Shown piece by piece: positions 1-11,010 of a DNA stretch of 64,000 nt. Position 1 is the first letter of the stretch. Each line of letters starts with the position of its first letter. The translations under genes and the position numbers were made by a program. The notes under the pieces are model-generated. The model was given only the letters and a program-made list of their open reading frames with translations. It ran no database searches and was not told where the DNA came from. The DNA is from Flectonema sp. DT1601 (lineage: Eukaryota > Euglenozoa > Diplonemea > Diplonemida > Diplonemidae), in the NCBI GenBank assembly GCA_964019425.1, contig OZ025865.1:187501-251500 (forward strand), written 5' to 3'.

Positions 1-218
1 TCGTAACCGTCATCACAAGGAGCAGAAACAGGAACAGACACATCATACTCATGGTGTTGGTGTTGGTATTCCATGGGGTGAACCATTCCATGTGGTCCCA
101 TCATCTCTGGAGGTCCCCACATCATATGTGGTGGTGGTGGTGGCATTCCGTATCCACAGTGTGGAGGCATCGCAGGGTACTCAAAGTGTCCTGGGTAAGG
201 GTTTCCATAGTAATCCAT
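1..218 (-). CDS. N-terminal part of a Pro/Met/His/Tyr-rich protein, cut by the window edge
   Basis: The reading frame opens with ATG at 218..216 and stays open for 72 codons to the left edge of the window, so only the N-terminus is visible. The peptide starts MDYYGNPYPGHFEYPAMPP and is rich in Pro, Met, His, Tyr and Gly, with a run of five prolines followed by HMM and later a QHQHHEYD stretch. This low-complexity composition is typical of disordered tails of RNA-binding or condensate-forming proteins, but no folded domain is seen and I do not recognise the family. A poly(A/T) block lies just upstream, as with other genes here. The frame is free of homopolymer runs, unlike the flanking DNA, which supports real coding sequence. 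Confidence 0.7.
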   Translation of the reverse strand, partial: MDYYGNPYPGHFEYPAMPPHCGYGMPPPPPHMMWGPPEMMGPHGMVHPMEYQHQHHEYDVSVPVSAPCDDGY

Positions 219-571
219 TTTATAAAAGTTTTTTTTTTTTTTTTTTTTTTTTTGTAAGGAAAAAAAAACAACAAAAAAAAGCAAAGGCTGTGTTGAGAAT
301 GACATAAAAAGAAAAACACAAGTTTTTTTTTTTTTTTTTTTGACTATTTTTCAAATAACAATTCACAACCATCACATTACCACAACCTAATGTATTGTAG
401 AAGTTATGTTCAACATTTACAAGTGTACTTTTATCATCTTTTTTACTACTTGCCGAAGAATCACTGCAAGCACTAAAAAAAGAACTTATTCAGACCCCTT
501 GAGGGGCATGTTATTTACATAAAAAAAAAAAAATAAATAAATAAAAAACGACAAATCACTCCAAAAAGACC
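219..571. other. Gene-free spacer with poly(A/T) runs
   Basis: This stretch lies between RSPH9 and the gene at the left edge. It contains poly(T) and poly(A) runs and no open frame or fold that I can support. Confidence 0.6.
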
Positions 572-1426
572 CTAAAGCATAAAAGCCAAATCAGTATTCT
601 CTTGTCCGTCACCAAAATAGTAATAACCATGTATTGATGTACAGGGTTTGTGGTACCATACCGCTCCCTGTTTTTTTTTTTTTTTGTGATGATGATATAT
701 TTTTATTTTTTTATTTTTTTTTTATGAAGAAAAGAGGAGAGGGTATTTTCAACAAACCTTGAATCGAAGATTACTTCCAAAAATAGCTCCCAACATATCA
801 TCTTGGGTGATTCTCCAAGTCCCCTGTGGAATATCAGAAAAGATGGTTGGCATGCAATCGATAGTCATATCAAGATGCTCTCTGTGAACTGATGACAACT
901 TTTCAGGGTCTAATTGCACTCTGTGTAAGTACGACGATAGCTTTCCTGCTTTTTGCAGACTGATACCTTGAAATGCTGGATTGACGTGCACAATACCATC
1001 TTCACCTTTTTGAAATGCACCTCTCGGAACAACAGCACAATGTCTATCACAAAGCGTAATAAAAGCAATAATTCTATCACTTTCTCTTATAGTACATCCC
1101 TTAACATCGTATCCATAGGAAGGATCTCCCCTTGAGTCTCCTTTAATTAGACGACAAAGTTCAATTGTTTCATCATCAACAGAAGGTAACAAGTGCCATT
1201 GCACTCCACCATCGACACTGTAGAGTGACGAAGTTGGAGCGAGCATGTCTTCGTTGTTTACTTGTGCTATTAAATAGTCTCCCGTCGTTCCGAATATTTT
1301 ACCCCAAAATTGAACATTAGATTTGTGTTCATGTGCCAACAATGGAAGAGAACATCTTAAAGCAGCCTTGTCAGAAGGGGTGAGTTGATTCCCGGTATGT
1401 CCAAGAAATTGAAAGTCGCAAGTCAT
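572..1426 (-). CDS. RSPH9: Radial spoke head protein 9 homologue, two exons
   Basis: RSPH9 is a subunit of the radial spoke head of motile 9+2 axonemes and helps pass signals from the central pair to the dynein arms. Exon 1 is 758..1426 and exon 2 is 572..667; the 90-bp intron begins GTTTGT and ends CAG. The joined product has 254 residues, close to the family's usual 250 to 280. Family motifs seen in order are FWGKIFG, LAPTSSLYS, GDPSYGY, VPRGA, LSSYLH and SDIPQGTW. Exon 2 supplies the conserved end, GYYYFGDGQENTDLAFML, which matches the family C-terminus YGxxYxGxGxxNxDLPFML. A pyrimidine-AG site lies 23 nt upstream of the ATG. The gene shows that the organism has, or had, a motile flagellum. 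Confidence 0.93.
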
Positions 1427-1449
1427 GGTGTTTTGTCAAACCCACGACC

Positions 1450-1451
1450 CT
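1450..1451 (-). promoter_or_regulatory. Likely splice acceptor AG before RSPH9
   Basis: On the minus strand a T-rich tract ends in AG, followed by only 23 nt before the RSPH9 ATG. This fits a trans-splice acceptor, or the 3' end of a 5'-UTR intron. Sequence alone cannot tell these apart. Confidence 0.45.
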
Positions 1452-1695
1452 AAAAAAAAATTAAAAAAAAAAAAAAAGTACACAATTAAAAACACATGTT
1501 GATGAATTCAATAATTGTTATGACGGTACGCAATCAACTATCGATACTGGAGTTAGTTGTTTTTCCTGTTAAAGTAAAAAAGATGACTTCCAAAAAAAAT
1601 TCATTCGAAATTTTTTTTTAAAAAAAAAAAAAAGGGGAAAAAAACAAATACCTGCGCAAGTGAGCTATCTGGATCAGAACTGCACACTAAAAGAA

Positions 1696-1730
<35 letters not shown>
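1696..1730. repeat. (CT)n microsatellite
   Basis: About 17 CT dinucleotides in an almost uninterrupted run within the gene-free region. No function is apparent. Confidence 0.9.
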
Positions 1731-1732
<2 letters not shown>

Positions 1733-3413
1733 ACTACTCTGAGAAAGGGGAAAAAAAAAAAAAAAGAAAAAGATAATTTTTTTTTTTGGGGGAAAATGGG
1801 ATAATCTCGTCAGATAAGGGAAATAATTGAGGGGACAATTCTTTGACCCCCCCCCCAATTTTTATCTTTTGTCCTTTTTTTTTTTTTTTTTTTTTTTTTT
1901 CTTGTTACCTAACTAAATCCAATTACCCTTATTTATTGGTAATCAGAATTCTAGGGGAAAAAAAAAGGCTCAAGAGGGGATGTTAAAAAAAAAAAAAAAA
2001 AAAAAAAACAACAACAACAACAACACAAAAAAAAATATTAAAACATCAGAAAACGGTATTTTACGAATAAGATTTTTATACAACACCCACACTACTACTA
2101 TGTTAGCAGTCGTTACACGCTGCCAAAAAAAAAAAAAAAAAAAAAAAATCATTCCTGTATTGCAGTTGATGAAAAACAAAGACATCGACGTAACATCAAA
2201 CATCATGTAGGTAAATATCGTTGCATTTGAATTGTCATTATTAGTATTTTTTTTTTTTTTTTTTTTTTTCTATTCTCACACCTGGCCTTTGATTCACTGC
2301 CAAGTAGTGATTCTCGCAACAGATATAAGTAGATAAAAACGTTTTCAATTAACTACAAAAAAAGGGGGTATTAACTTACTCATTTTTTTGTTAGTGTTTA
2401 AAACTCACTTTTTTCGTAGTAGTAGCAGTTTTCGGTAAGCAGCCTTGGCTGACAGGTAAAAACAAAAAAAAATATAGCAAACGGAAAGAAACCATTCAGA
2501 TAAGCCTTTTTATATATTTTGTTGATTTCGCAGCTAGTTTTACTGGCGGGGGCACAGGGAAATAGATAACATTTTGACAATAATAAATAAACGGGCTCTT
2601 AATCTGAATAGTTTCTTCTCCGACTTCGTCGGTGCAAAAAAAAAAAAAAAACGTCCTGCAGTCTGTGGATACGTTGAACGAAATGGGAAAAAAAAAAAAA
2701 AAAAAAAAAAAAGAAGAAGAAGAAGAAGAAAAAAATGTTCCAATCGGGAAATAAAACACAAACACTACTAGCAGGTTCTACGTATGTATTTCTCCAAATA
2801 ATTGTGTAGAGACTTTTTTTTTTGGTGCTCTACCAAACTGCGTTTGTGTTAAAAAAAAAAATGATCTCCCCGAGGCTCAAAGAGAATGCATAAATTAAAT
2901 TAATCACCAATACCAATACGTGATGAATTTTGATTTTGTTTGTCTTTGCTTCTCCCGCCCAATTTGGCTTTCTTATGGTTATTTCTTTCGTTCAAGAAAA
3001 AAAAAAAAAAGCAAAAAAAAACCCTAAACTAACTAACTTCATACTTTTTTGGAGGCCAGATGCAAAGACACCTGCAATTTCTTTTTTTTTTAAAAAAAAA
3101 AAAAGAGGAAAAAAAAAAAGACAAATGTGAACAGGACGACAAGATATCATCCCCCCCACATGTTGATTTGGACAGTTACTAGGCTATTATTTTCTTCTAT
3201 TTTTATTCCTTTATTTTTCCTAACATAACAGACCAATGAACTAACCACCGTAGAAATGGGAAGGGAATAAGGAACGACGTAGGAGCGCGCTAAACCGTTT
3301 TTTTTTTTTTTTTTTTTCTTTTTTTCTTTTTTTTTTTTTTTTTTGGCGAAACACACTCAGTTTTGTTAACACTACTAAGTGAGCTTGGGCACAATATTTT
3401 TTGAAAACCACCG

Positions 3414-3446
<33 letters not shown>

Positions 3447-3521
3447 GACAAAATTTCTTTGGTCAACTACTACAATTCGATGCGAAAATTCGCAAGAACA
3501 TTATTACGTACATAATAATAT

Positions 3522-4307
3522 ATATCAGTCATTCCTTTTTTTTGCGAACAAATTCTGGACACTGACAAAAATTTTCAAAAAAAAATTGTAAAAATTTCGA
3601 TCGAAGCGGCATTTTAATGCGCTGCATCGTTGGGTTCATTTCCGTCCGAAATCGGGAGGTTGGCATCACATACTTGTCTCCCGAATTGAGAAAAGAGATT
3701 TTGTGGTTTACTAAATCAGCTCAGCCGTGGACAAGTACCAAAACTAAAAATTAATCGAAGGGTCTAATTTTACACTGCTGACCCAGCGGGATTCAGAGAA
3801 AAAATAATCGAGCAAAAATATATTAAAGAGTACTCAGCATGTGCCGGTGAGGCAGATTGTTACTACCCGTCTTTTTGGACCTACTTTGATACTTAATGAA
3901 AACACTTTCTTTATATAGATGCAACATTTTCCTTACATAATTGCTACTAGGGTTGATTAGTTAGCAAAAAGGTGCATATCTCTTGAGTTCGGGAGAAGGA
4001 AAAAAAATTAGTAAAAAAAAAAAAATTAGGGGTGTTTTTTACTCAGATTTTCTCGATCTTTCCATTCCAGGTCTGGGATTAATATTTATCATTGAGTAGT
4101 ACCAAGGAAATCTTGCAAAGAGACGTTTATCTCTTTTTAGCAGCACTTACCATGTTTAAAAGTATATCGCTATGCCTAATTTTACAGATCGCACCCTCCC
4201 CGATTCCAAAAAATAAAAAATCGAGCAAAAGTAACATATCGTGTAACCTTGCTCAGGCGGTGAGAAAATGGTGTTTTTTGTTCGCAAAAAAAAGGAATGA
4301 CTGATAT
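3522..4307. repeat. Foldback element with perfect 31-bp inverted ends
   Basis: The 31 bases at 3522..3552 are repeated exactly, in inverted orientation, at 4277..4307. The match includes an 8-nt T run of the same length. The arm starts ATATCAGTCATTCC and ends GCGAACAAA. The 724 bp between the arms have few homopolymers compared with the surroundings and no long open frame. This is the structure of a non-autonomous TIR transposon (MITE or foldback). No clear target-site duplication is visible, so the outer limits may be a little different. Confidence 0.6.
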
Positions 4308-5102
4308 TTTTTTTATTTTATTTTTTCCCTGTTTTTTTTTTTTTTTTTTTGTATGTGTGACACCGAGATTTGGGAGCGTCATGCAAGCAAAAAAAAAAAA
4401 CAATAATATTACAGGTTAAAATAAGGGAGTTTACTTTTGTTTATTTTTTATTTGTATCAAATTGCCAAATTTCACCAAAAAAAAAAAAAAAAAAGGAGGG
4501 GGTAAAACCCTACAGATCCACCCCCCAAGTTTGGAGAAACGTATACTACGGTCACGGCCATTTTATTTTTAACCCCTGATATGTGTTTAATCGGCAAAAT
4601 TGAAAAAAAACGACGCAAATTGTCGAGTGGTATGCATCCAGATTTTGCATTCGCTGGTCTGCGTCAAAAAAAAAAAAAAAAAAACATGAAAAGGGGGAAT
4701 TGACTTTGATCGTAAATCTACAACAGAATAAAAAAAAAATAAAAAATAAAAAAAAAATGAATAAATAAAAATAAAAAAAAAGAAGAACCTCAACTATAAT
4801 AAACTTAATAGTAGTAGCAATATTACAGATCCCTCCAAGGAGAGAGTATCATGATACACGGTTTTTTTTTTTTTTTTTTTTTTTTTCTAAATCCCCATGT
4901 AGGGGGCGATTATACAGTTCAACAATTATCTCATTTCGTTGATGACTACCTGTTTTTTTTTTTTTGTTTCATTTAAACACTTCCGATTACGAAAAGTGAA
5001 CTTCTTCAACACAAAACAACAAATAACACACCACTAGTCTACTAACCAGCATGTATATGTCAGTACTTATGAATACCTAAAAAAAATGTCTTCATAAGAG
5101 AA

Positions 5103-6911
5103 TTATTGGGCAGCCATGGGTGTCGCTGCTGATGTGTTATTAACACTGCCACCTCCAAAGCTGCATGCGTTTGTTCTCCAGGAAGTTTCAAAAGATTTTA
5201 ATCCTGAAACTCCTGGTGACCCATCAACTTCGTCATATCGCCCACTTGAACGTCGCCCAACTGATATTGCGGAAGAACGGTTGTTAGGAAGTTGAATTCC
5301 TGAAGGTATACTTATGTCAAGCCTCCTGCATATGTCTTTTATCAAGGTCTGTGCAGACTGAACCCACTCAGCATTGACTGCCGCCAATGCCAATTGATTG
5401 GCAGTCTTGCTGGATAGGTTAATATCGCCGCTATCCCATGAGAGACTTTTCGATAATATACAAACGTTTTTACTCTTACTTTGAGTAGGCCATTCAGACC
5501 AATGAGGACCCATTATCGCCGTGCAATCTTCAAAACAAAGAGCAACGAAAACTCTAATCAAAGCAACAATAGCAGTCAATTCTGAATCTCTCTTGGGTTT
5601 TAAATGAATTATTTTATTGTCACTCGAAATTGAAAACCCGTTTAAAGAGACATTCGTTTCAACTCTAATGTTCTTTTTAAAAACTATTTTATCTTGAGCT
5701 TCACATTCTATGACTAGCTCATTACATTTTAAAGTAACAATAACTTTTTCTTGACTCTCAGCTGCCAAACAACTAACTAAAGTAGTCTCTGTAGTGATAG
5801 CCGTAAGTATCGGAATTAACACCTGGTCTTCTAGTCTAACACGCGAAGGAGGAACTCCTTTGTTTTTTGTTTGAATTTCGTAACCCAAGTGATTGACTGT
5901 AGGTCCGATTGAAGCGTTTAATTTCAGGTCGTCGACCCAGCTGTCAGATGAGAAGCCTGTATTGTTTAAACCTAATTGACGTTTTTGAATAACATCAGAA
6001 GTGTGAAGAGGGGTTCCAATTGTTATCGTTGGAGGTCGTTCGTAGTGAGAGTTGCTTCGTTCTCTTCTTCTATTAACTTGATTGGTAGTAGGGCTTAAGT
6101 GAGTATCAATTGTTCCTGATGTAGTTCTTATCGTACTTTTCGCTGAGTCACTTGATTTGGGAAGCATTTTTATAGAAACACTCCGTGCTGCTTCTTTCAA
6201 TAGTCTTCTCAATAGCTCTTGCTGTCTTGTTGATTCCCAAATGTCAGGTATTAAACTAACTTGACGATGTATTGAGTGATTTAACCCGTCTTCTGATACA
6301 ACATAAGCATTTCTCTCAAGCAACTCGATTACAGTCATACATGATTGTACAGCTGTTGGATCTTGACTGACGTATAGTTGCATTACTCGACTCATAAACT
6401 CTTGAGAATTATTATTTCTATGAGCCTGCAGAACACCATCCACAACCAACTCTCGTATTGTCAGACACATCTCGTCTTCTCCACTGATCCGAAGAAGGTC
6501 ATAGTCTTTTATACATTTTCTAAATGTTTGATTTTCATAAGATGCAGTTTGAGCTTCCAAAGCAAGAACATCAACCATCGTCAGCTTAGCGTGATGAGTT
6601 GGTTGTTGTGGTTGACTGTTTGCCATCATTACTGTGATGTCAAGAGAGTCTGCCCAAGTGTTATCAGGGGGTTCCTTTCCTTTTAAAAGCCAGGTACATA
6701 CTCTGTCATACCCTGTCCGACTCATTCCAGTGTGTTCCGGTGCTTCATTTCCTGATACTCTCCTCAATGGACTTGACGTTCTCTCTGAGGGTTTCCTTTC
6801 TTCTTTTGGTGTTGGGTTCAATATCGGTTCAGGTGCCAGTTGCTGTTTCTCCTTCTTCACAGGCATCGTAGCCACCGGTCTCGACGAAGGCTTCCCTCCG
6901 CAGCATCCCAT
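5103..6911 (-). CDS. Predicted N-acylated protein of unknown function, 602 aa
   Basis: Single open frame of 602 residues. I do not recognise the family. It begins MGCCGGKPSS, a textbook signal for N-myristoylation at Gly2 with palmitoylation at Cys3/Cys4, so membrane attachment is likely. Residues 20 to 70 are Pro/Lys/Ser-rich and probably disordered. Residues about 100 to 240 look helical; residues 240 to 310 are Ser/Thr/Arg-rich; residues about 360 to 465 alternate short hydrophobic strands, which could form a PH-like beta fold. The C-terminal part is helical and then Ser/Gly-rich. A TCCTCCAG acceptor-like site lies 24 nt before the ATG. The 300-bp neighbour downstream also encodes a Met-Gly-Cys protein. 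Confidence 0.85.
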   Translation of the reverse strand: MGCCGGKPSSRPVATMPVKKEKQQLAPEPILNPTPKEERKPSERTSSPLRRVSGNEAPEHTGMSRTGYDRVCTWLLKGKEPPDNTWADSLDITVMMANSQPQQPTHHAKLTMVDVLALEAQTASYENQTFRKCIKDYDLLRISGEDEMCLTIRELVVDGVLQAHRNNNSQEFMSRVMQLYVSQDPTAVQSCMTVIELLERNAYVVSEDGLNHSIHRQVSLIPDIWESTRQQELLRRLLKEAARSVSIKMLPKSSDSAKSTIRTTSGTIDTHLSPTTNQVNRRRERSNSHYERPPTITIGTPLHTSDVIQKRQLGLNNTGFSSDSWVDDLKLNASIGPTVNHLGYEIQTKNKGVPPSRVRLEDQVLIPILTAITTETTLVSCLAAESQEKVIVTLKCNELVIECEAQDKIVFKKNIRVETNVSLNGFSISSDNKIIHLKPKRDSELTAIVALIRVFVALCFEDCTAIMGPHWSEWPTQSKSKNVCILSKSLSWDSGDINLSSKTANQLALAAVNAEWVQSAQTLIKDICRRLDISIPSGIQLPNNRSSAISVGRRSSGRYDEVDGSPGVSGLKSFETSWRTNACSFGGGSVNNTSAATPMAAQ

Positions 6912-7176
6912 CTCTCTCTGTACCTCGGTACCACTCCTGGAGGAGAATAAAAAAAAAAAAAAAAAAATTTAATTTAATTTAATTCATGAAAACAAGAATA
7001 TCATTACAAAGTAATTTTCCTTTTCATCAAGGAATTTTGTGTTTTTTTTTTTTCCAGGAAGTAATTTCTTGAAAAAAAAAAAAACAATGGTAAAAATGGG
7101 AGAATTTTAAAAAAAAAAAAAAAAAAAAGTACTTCAATAAGGAGTGATGTAGCTATCGTTGTCGTTGGAAAATTAC

Positions 7177-7476
7177 TTATCCATAATAGTTGTCGATGTC
7201 TTTAACCTTTGCGACAGCATCTTTTATGATACTCCCTCCAGTTTTAACTTCACCCCATTCAAAGCTGCCTCCTTGTATTGTGACCATCCCGTAGACGTCA
7301 ACTTCCTTTGTTTTACAATTAATCAAAGTACAGGTACCTTTTATATCAACTTTCTTTAGTTTACAGTTTGTTAGAGTGCAGTTGATGATGTCGCTGTCAG
7401 ATATTTGAATATCCTTTAGAGTCTGTTCTTGAAGGTCTTCATTCTTTATGTGTTGACTAGATCCAGCACAGCCCAT
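7177..7476 (-). CDS. Small N-acylated protein with beta-repeat-like core, 99 aa
   Basis: The 99-residue product begins MGCAGSSQ, a signal for N-myristoylation plus palmitoylation at Cys3. The middle has a loose repeat of hydrophobic/Cys positions (IINCTLTNCKLKKVDI, then TCTLINCKTKEVDVYG), each turn about 18 to 20 residues. This could form a small right-handed beta-helix or a similar stacked sheet; that is inference from spacing only. No catalytic motif is seen. It follows another Met-Gly-Cys gene at a spacing of about 190 bp upstream of that gene's stop region, and the frame is clean of homopolymer runs. Function unknown. Confidence 0.75.
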   Translation of the reverse strand: MGCAGSSQHIKNEDLQEQTLKDIQISDSDIINCTLTNCKLKKVDIKGTCTLINCKTKEVDVYGMVTIQGGSFEWGEVKTGGSIIKDAVAKVKDIDNYYG

Positions 7477-8547
7477 GTTGTTGTGTAGTTGGGTTAGCTT
7501 TTATGAGGAAAGATAATTAGGTGTTTTGTGTGAGGAGGCTGTTTTTTTTTAAAAAATATTTCCATGTGGTGAAGTAGTTCTTTTCTTTTTTTTTTTTGTT
7601 AGATTTTATTATCGATTTTTACTTTAATTTCATCACATGAGCAATAGCACCAAATAATAGGTCGTTGAGGAAAATCTTTTGGTGTGCCGTTTTTTTTTTT
7701 TTTTTTTTTTTTAAATTTGTTGTTATTGTTTTCGTTTTCCTTCGTTTTTTATTCTTTTTTTTTTTTTCCCCCCTTCCCAAACTTATCCTTACTGCAGTGT
7801 CTGTGCTGAAGTAGGGGGTTTGAGAAAATTTTTTGATTTTTTTTTTTAATTTTTTTTCTTTCTTCGAGTCGCAACCGAACTCCACAGAACGCATCAAAAA
7901 AAAAAAAAAAAAAAAAAAATTATTATTAGATCTACTCCGAATTACCCAATATAATAGTATTATTTATTTAGAAAAGTCATAACACTTGTCCATCATGGTA
8001 AGCTTACGGGATATCAGTCTTTCGATACCACACAACCGTAAAGAATCCCTCAGGCGTGAAGGGACGTTGTGACCATCAGTATTCGTGTTAAGACCCACTT
8101 GACATAAGAGCAAGTGTTAAGGTATTAAAAATATAATAATGTACCTTACAATTATTATTTTTTTTTTTTTTTTTTTTTTGGATAAAGAGTTTTTCTCCGT
8201 CCTTACAGGGGGGTTAAATTTTTCTCGGAGTCGGAAAGGGTGGGGGCGCATTCGTTCTTAAAACACTACTAAAAACCAGTTCGTTACCTTTGGTCTCCCG
8301 TAGACTCACATAGTACGTCAGTCGCTTCTCTTGGGAGGTAAAAACTCAGCAAGTTGAGCACTCCCATACAAACTAGGAAGGTGACTGAGTAAGATGTGTG
8401 TCTTTTTTTTTTTAAACAAACTTTTTTTTTTTCTTCTTTTTTTTTAAAAAGGGAAAAAAAAAAAAGCAAAGTAGGGAGAACAGGAAGAAAAAAGAGAAGT
8501 ACGTAAAGATGAAAACTCACTTAACAGCAGCTGAGGGACGTTTTTTT
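7477..8547. other. Gene-free region, one structured block
   Basis: About 1.1 kb between ERdj3 and the 99-aa protein gene. Mostly poly(A/T) runs. One homopolymer-poor block at 7980..8119 is listed separately as a possible structured RNA. Confidence 0.6.
7980..8119. ncRNA. Candidate structured RNA or foldback, 140 nt
   Basis: TAACACTTG at 7980..7988 pairs with CAAGTGTTA at 8111..8119. Inside, ACAAC (8032..8036) can pair with GTTGT (8066..8070), enclosing a 5-bp stem TCCCT/AGGGA (8046..8050 with 8060..8064). An alternative local hairpin CACTTG/CAAGTG (8096..8101 with 8111..8116) competes with the outer stem. The block is richer in G+C than its surroundings and has no homopolymer runs. There is no match to a known RNA family that I can name. 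Confidence 0.25.
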
Positions 8548-9806
8548 TTATCCCAATATTCTGCGGAACTCCGCAGCCTGTTCTTCTGTAACCTTCTTTG
8601 GGAAAACAACCTCAAAGGTAACAATGAGGGATCCTCTCTCTGAAGGAACGTTGTGTTTTGGCATTCCCTCCCCTTCAACTCTCATGACAAACCCGTGATG
8701 AGTTGGATCTGATCTTTCAATAGTAAAGGTATGCTCATCCATGTGAGTAAACGTTTTACTGAATCCAACTAATGCCTGCAACAATGTAATCTTAATAGTC
8801 ATTTCAAGGTTATCACCTGATCTTTTAAATAACTTATGCGGCGACGTCTCGACCATGAACTTTACATCTCCTGGAAGCTTGTCTGGAAACTCATCAGCCT
8901 CAAGCTCGTAAGTCAATTCGTGCCCTTCAGGTACACCTGCCTCGATGTTTACACTCATGTCATGCTGTTTGGTATCGTATTTAATAATATTAGTTAATAA
9001 TATAAAAATAAAAAAAAAGGGTTTTTAATTAAACATACCACTTTCTTAGCAACAGCGCCACCGGCATTGCATTGTCTTCTGCAGTCTGGTGGAACTTCTT
9101 GTTGCATAACCATTCCTGGTCCGATCTGTTTTGTTGTTTTTGATGAGAGTTTATCAAAATAATATAAGTTTTTTTTTCAATAAAAAAAAAGAAAAGTATA
9201 TACCTGGACACGCTGCATTTTTGGTTTTTGTCCTTTGCACTTCATACACTTGCGTACAGATTCGAAGGACTTTAACTTTTGTTTTGTGAGAGGTACGACG
9301 TGTTCTGCGCCATTGTAGACGTCGTCCAATGTGACTCTAATAGTCAGAGTGATGTCTGGTCCTCTTTCAGGACCACCATCGCCACCTCCTCCAAATCCAA
9401 AAATCCCACCAAAAGGGTCTCGTTGTCTTCTTCCACTACCAGCCTGTTCTAATTGTTTGAGACCCTCGTGTCCCATCATGTCGAAAACCTTTCTCTTCTT
9501 TCTGTTTGATAAAACAGCATTAGCGCTTTGAACATCTTGGTATTTCTGCTTTTCAGCATCTGACTGTCCTGGGTTTAAATCAGGATGAAGCAATTTGCTC
9601 ATTTTTTTGTATTGCTTCTTGATTTGGGATTCAGTTGCTTCGTTGCCATTCTGTTTTTTTTTTTTTTTTTTGAAAAACAAAAAAAAAAAAAACACCAACA
9701 TCAAAACACATACTGTTATCCCAAGGACTGCATAATAGTCGATATTATTATCTTCACCATAAGCAATGAGTGCCAATGCTAAGAATAGCACTATAAATCG
9801 ATTCAT
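8548..9806 (-). CDS. DNAJB11: ER-lumenal DnaJ chaperone (ERdj3/DNAJB11-like), four exons
   Basis: This is an Hsp40 co-chaperone that would deliver unfolded proteins to BiP in the ER lumen. Exons are 9714..9806, 9204..9650, 9039..9125 and 8548..8964; the introns are 63, 78 and 74 bp, start GTATGT or GTATAT and end CAG. The joined protein has 347 residues (human DNAJB11 has 358). It opens with a signal peptide (about residues 1 to 17), then the J domain with the HPD motif (LLHPDLN), a Gly/Phe-rich stretch, a reduced zinc region (CMKC, then CRRQCNAGG), and a DnaJ C-terminal domain ending FPKKVTEEQAAEFRRILG. No KDEL-type tail is present, as in ERdj3. There is an acceptor-like TTTTACAG 16 nt before the ATG. 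The first intron adds two residues to the loop after the first J-domain helix if spliced as given. Confidence 0.92.
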
Positions 9807-10396
9807 CGTTGGGTACGAAGACCTGTAAAATAGTAGTTTTTAAAAAAAACATTTTTTTTTTTTTTTTTGGATTTTTCAATATTTACTTTAATCAGCAAGA
9901 GAAAAAAAAAAAAAAACTATCTTTTTTTTTTTTGACGATTAAAGGAAATATTCCCCCCACGAAGAGAGCCCCCGCTGCTCTCATCCCAACTAAAAAAAAA
10001 ATAACACATCAAAAAATAAAATGGGGAAGAAAAAAGGAGTGCACTTTTTCCCTTTAGCTCACCGACAAAAGGGGGGGAATTTGGGGACTTTCCGAGTGTT
10101 AAACCCGTGATAAAACCACTATTTTTTTTTTTTTTTTCTAAGTTTTTTTTTTTTTTTTTTTTTTTTTTCATAACCCTATTTTTTTCTTTTTTTCCCTGTT
10201 TTTCTTTTTCCCTTTTTTTTTTTTTTGCAGTATTTTTTTTTTTTAAATTTCAGGAAAAAAAAAAAACCGATAGGGGAAAAAAAAGAAAAAAAACAAACAC
10301 ACATTCACAGAGGAAAAAATAGAAACACGAAACAACTCTGGCAACTCCTTTGTAACACTATCCAACATGATCTTCATGTCGAGGGTTCATATTTGC
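9807..10396. other. Gene-free spacer, very T-rich
   Basis: Between ATP synthase delta and ERdj3. It holds several poly(T) runs of 15 to 30 nt and no supportable gene. Confidence 0.6.
9823..9824 (-). promoter_or_regulatory. Likely splice acceptor AG before ERdj3
   Basis: CTATTTTACAG on the minus strand, followed by 16 nt of leader and the ERdj3 start codon. It fits a trans-splice acceptor. Confidence 0.45.
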
Positions 10397-11010
10397 TTAA
10401 GCAGAACGAAGACTCTCTGCAAGTGGTTCAAGTACTGATACTCCGATTTCAGCTCTAATCTTACTGTCACCATCTCCCTTTGCTTGGTCCTGTTTGTGTT
10501 TTTTTTTTATTATTAAATTTGTTTGTTAATTTTGTTCACACCTTTTAAAAATAGATAATAAAGTCTGTGACATACCTGGGCAGTTGCGAGCTCCTTCTCA
10601 ACGGCAGCGAGATCGAAGCAGGAGAGTGGAATGCACTCAGCGGTTTGAATGTCTACGTTTCCGTCAGTGTTGATGTGAGCGAATCCACCCGAGACTACGT
10701 ATTTGTCGGTCTTTCCTTCAGCGGTCTCTACTTCCATAATTCCAGAAGTTAATTTCTCAATCTCGTATTCGTGACCAGGAAGGATTCCCATTTTACCATT
10801 AGCAGTCATAATGCTTACACCCTTAACAACTGCTTGTGCAAAGATATACTCATCCTGTCTAGTTAAAGTTAACTTTAGCTCGGTTGGTAGCTCTACAGTA
10901 GCTGTAGTGGATACATCTGCTGGTGCTGTCTTACAGAAGTCAAATCCGTTCACTAGGGTCTTAGCCTGTCGGGCGACAACAGTTCTTGAGAACAATGCTC
11001 TGCTGAACAT
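10397..11010 (-). CDS. ATP5F1D: Mitochondrial ATP synthase F1 delta subunit, two exons
   Basis: This central-stalk subunit (called epsilon in bacteria) couples rotation of the c-ring to the gamma shaft of F1. Exon 1 is 10576..11010 and exon 2 is 10397..10489, separated by an 86-bp GTATGT...CAG intron. The joined protein has 175 residues. Residues 1 to about 25 (MFSRALFSRTVVARQ...) form an Arg-rich presequence for mitochondrial import. The beta-sandwich follows with the family signatures GKMGILPGHE and VVSGGFAHINTDGNVDI, and the C-terminal helical hairpin spans the exon junction (ELATAQ/DQAKGD...). The intron falls in the hairpin loop at phase 0. Confidence 0.92.

Larger units (their letters stand above)
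1427..5102. other. Long gene-free region
   Basis: This stretch of about 3.7 kb has no supportable gene. It is dense in poly(A), poly(T) and short poly(C/G) runs and holds a CT microsatellite. The exception is a homopolymer-poor block at about 3590..4000, which sits inside the foldback element described separately and includes a 7-bp hairpin (TCGGGAG...CTCCCGA) near 3650..3685. Confidence 0.6.

Noticed and set aside
1601-3591. Many short frames rich in poly-Lys or poly-Phe
   Set aside because: They are translations of poly(A)/poly(T) runs and show no protein-like sequence. The same holds for similar frames throughout the spacers.
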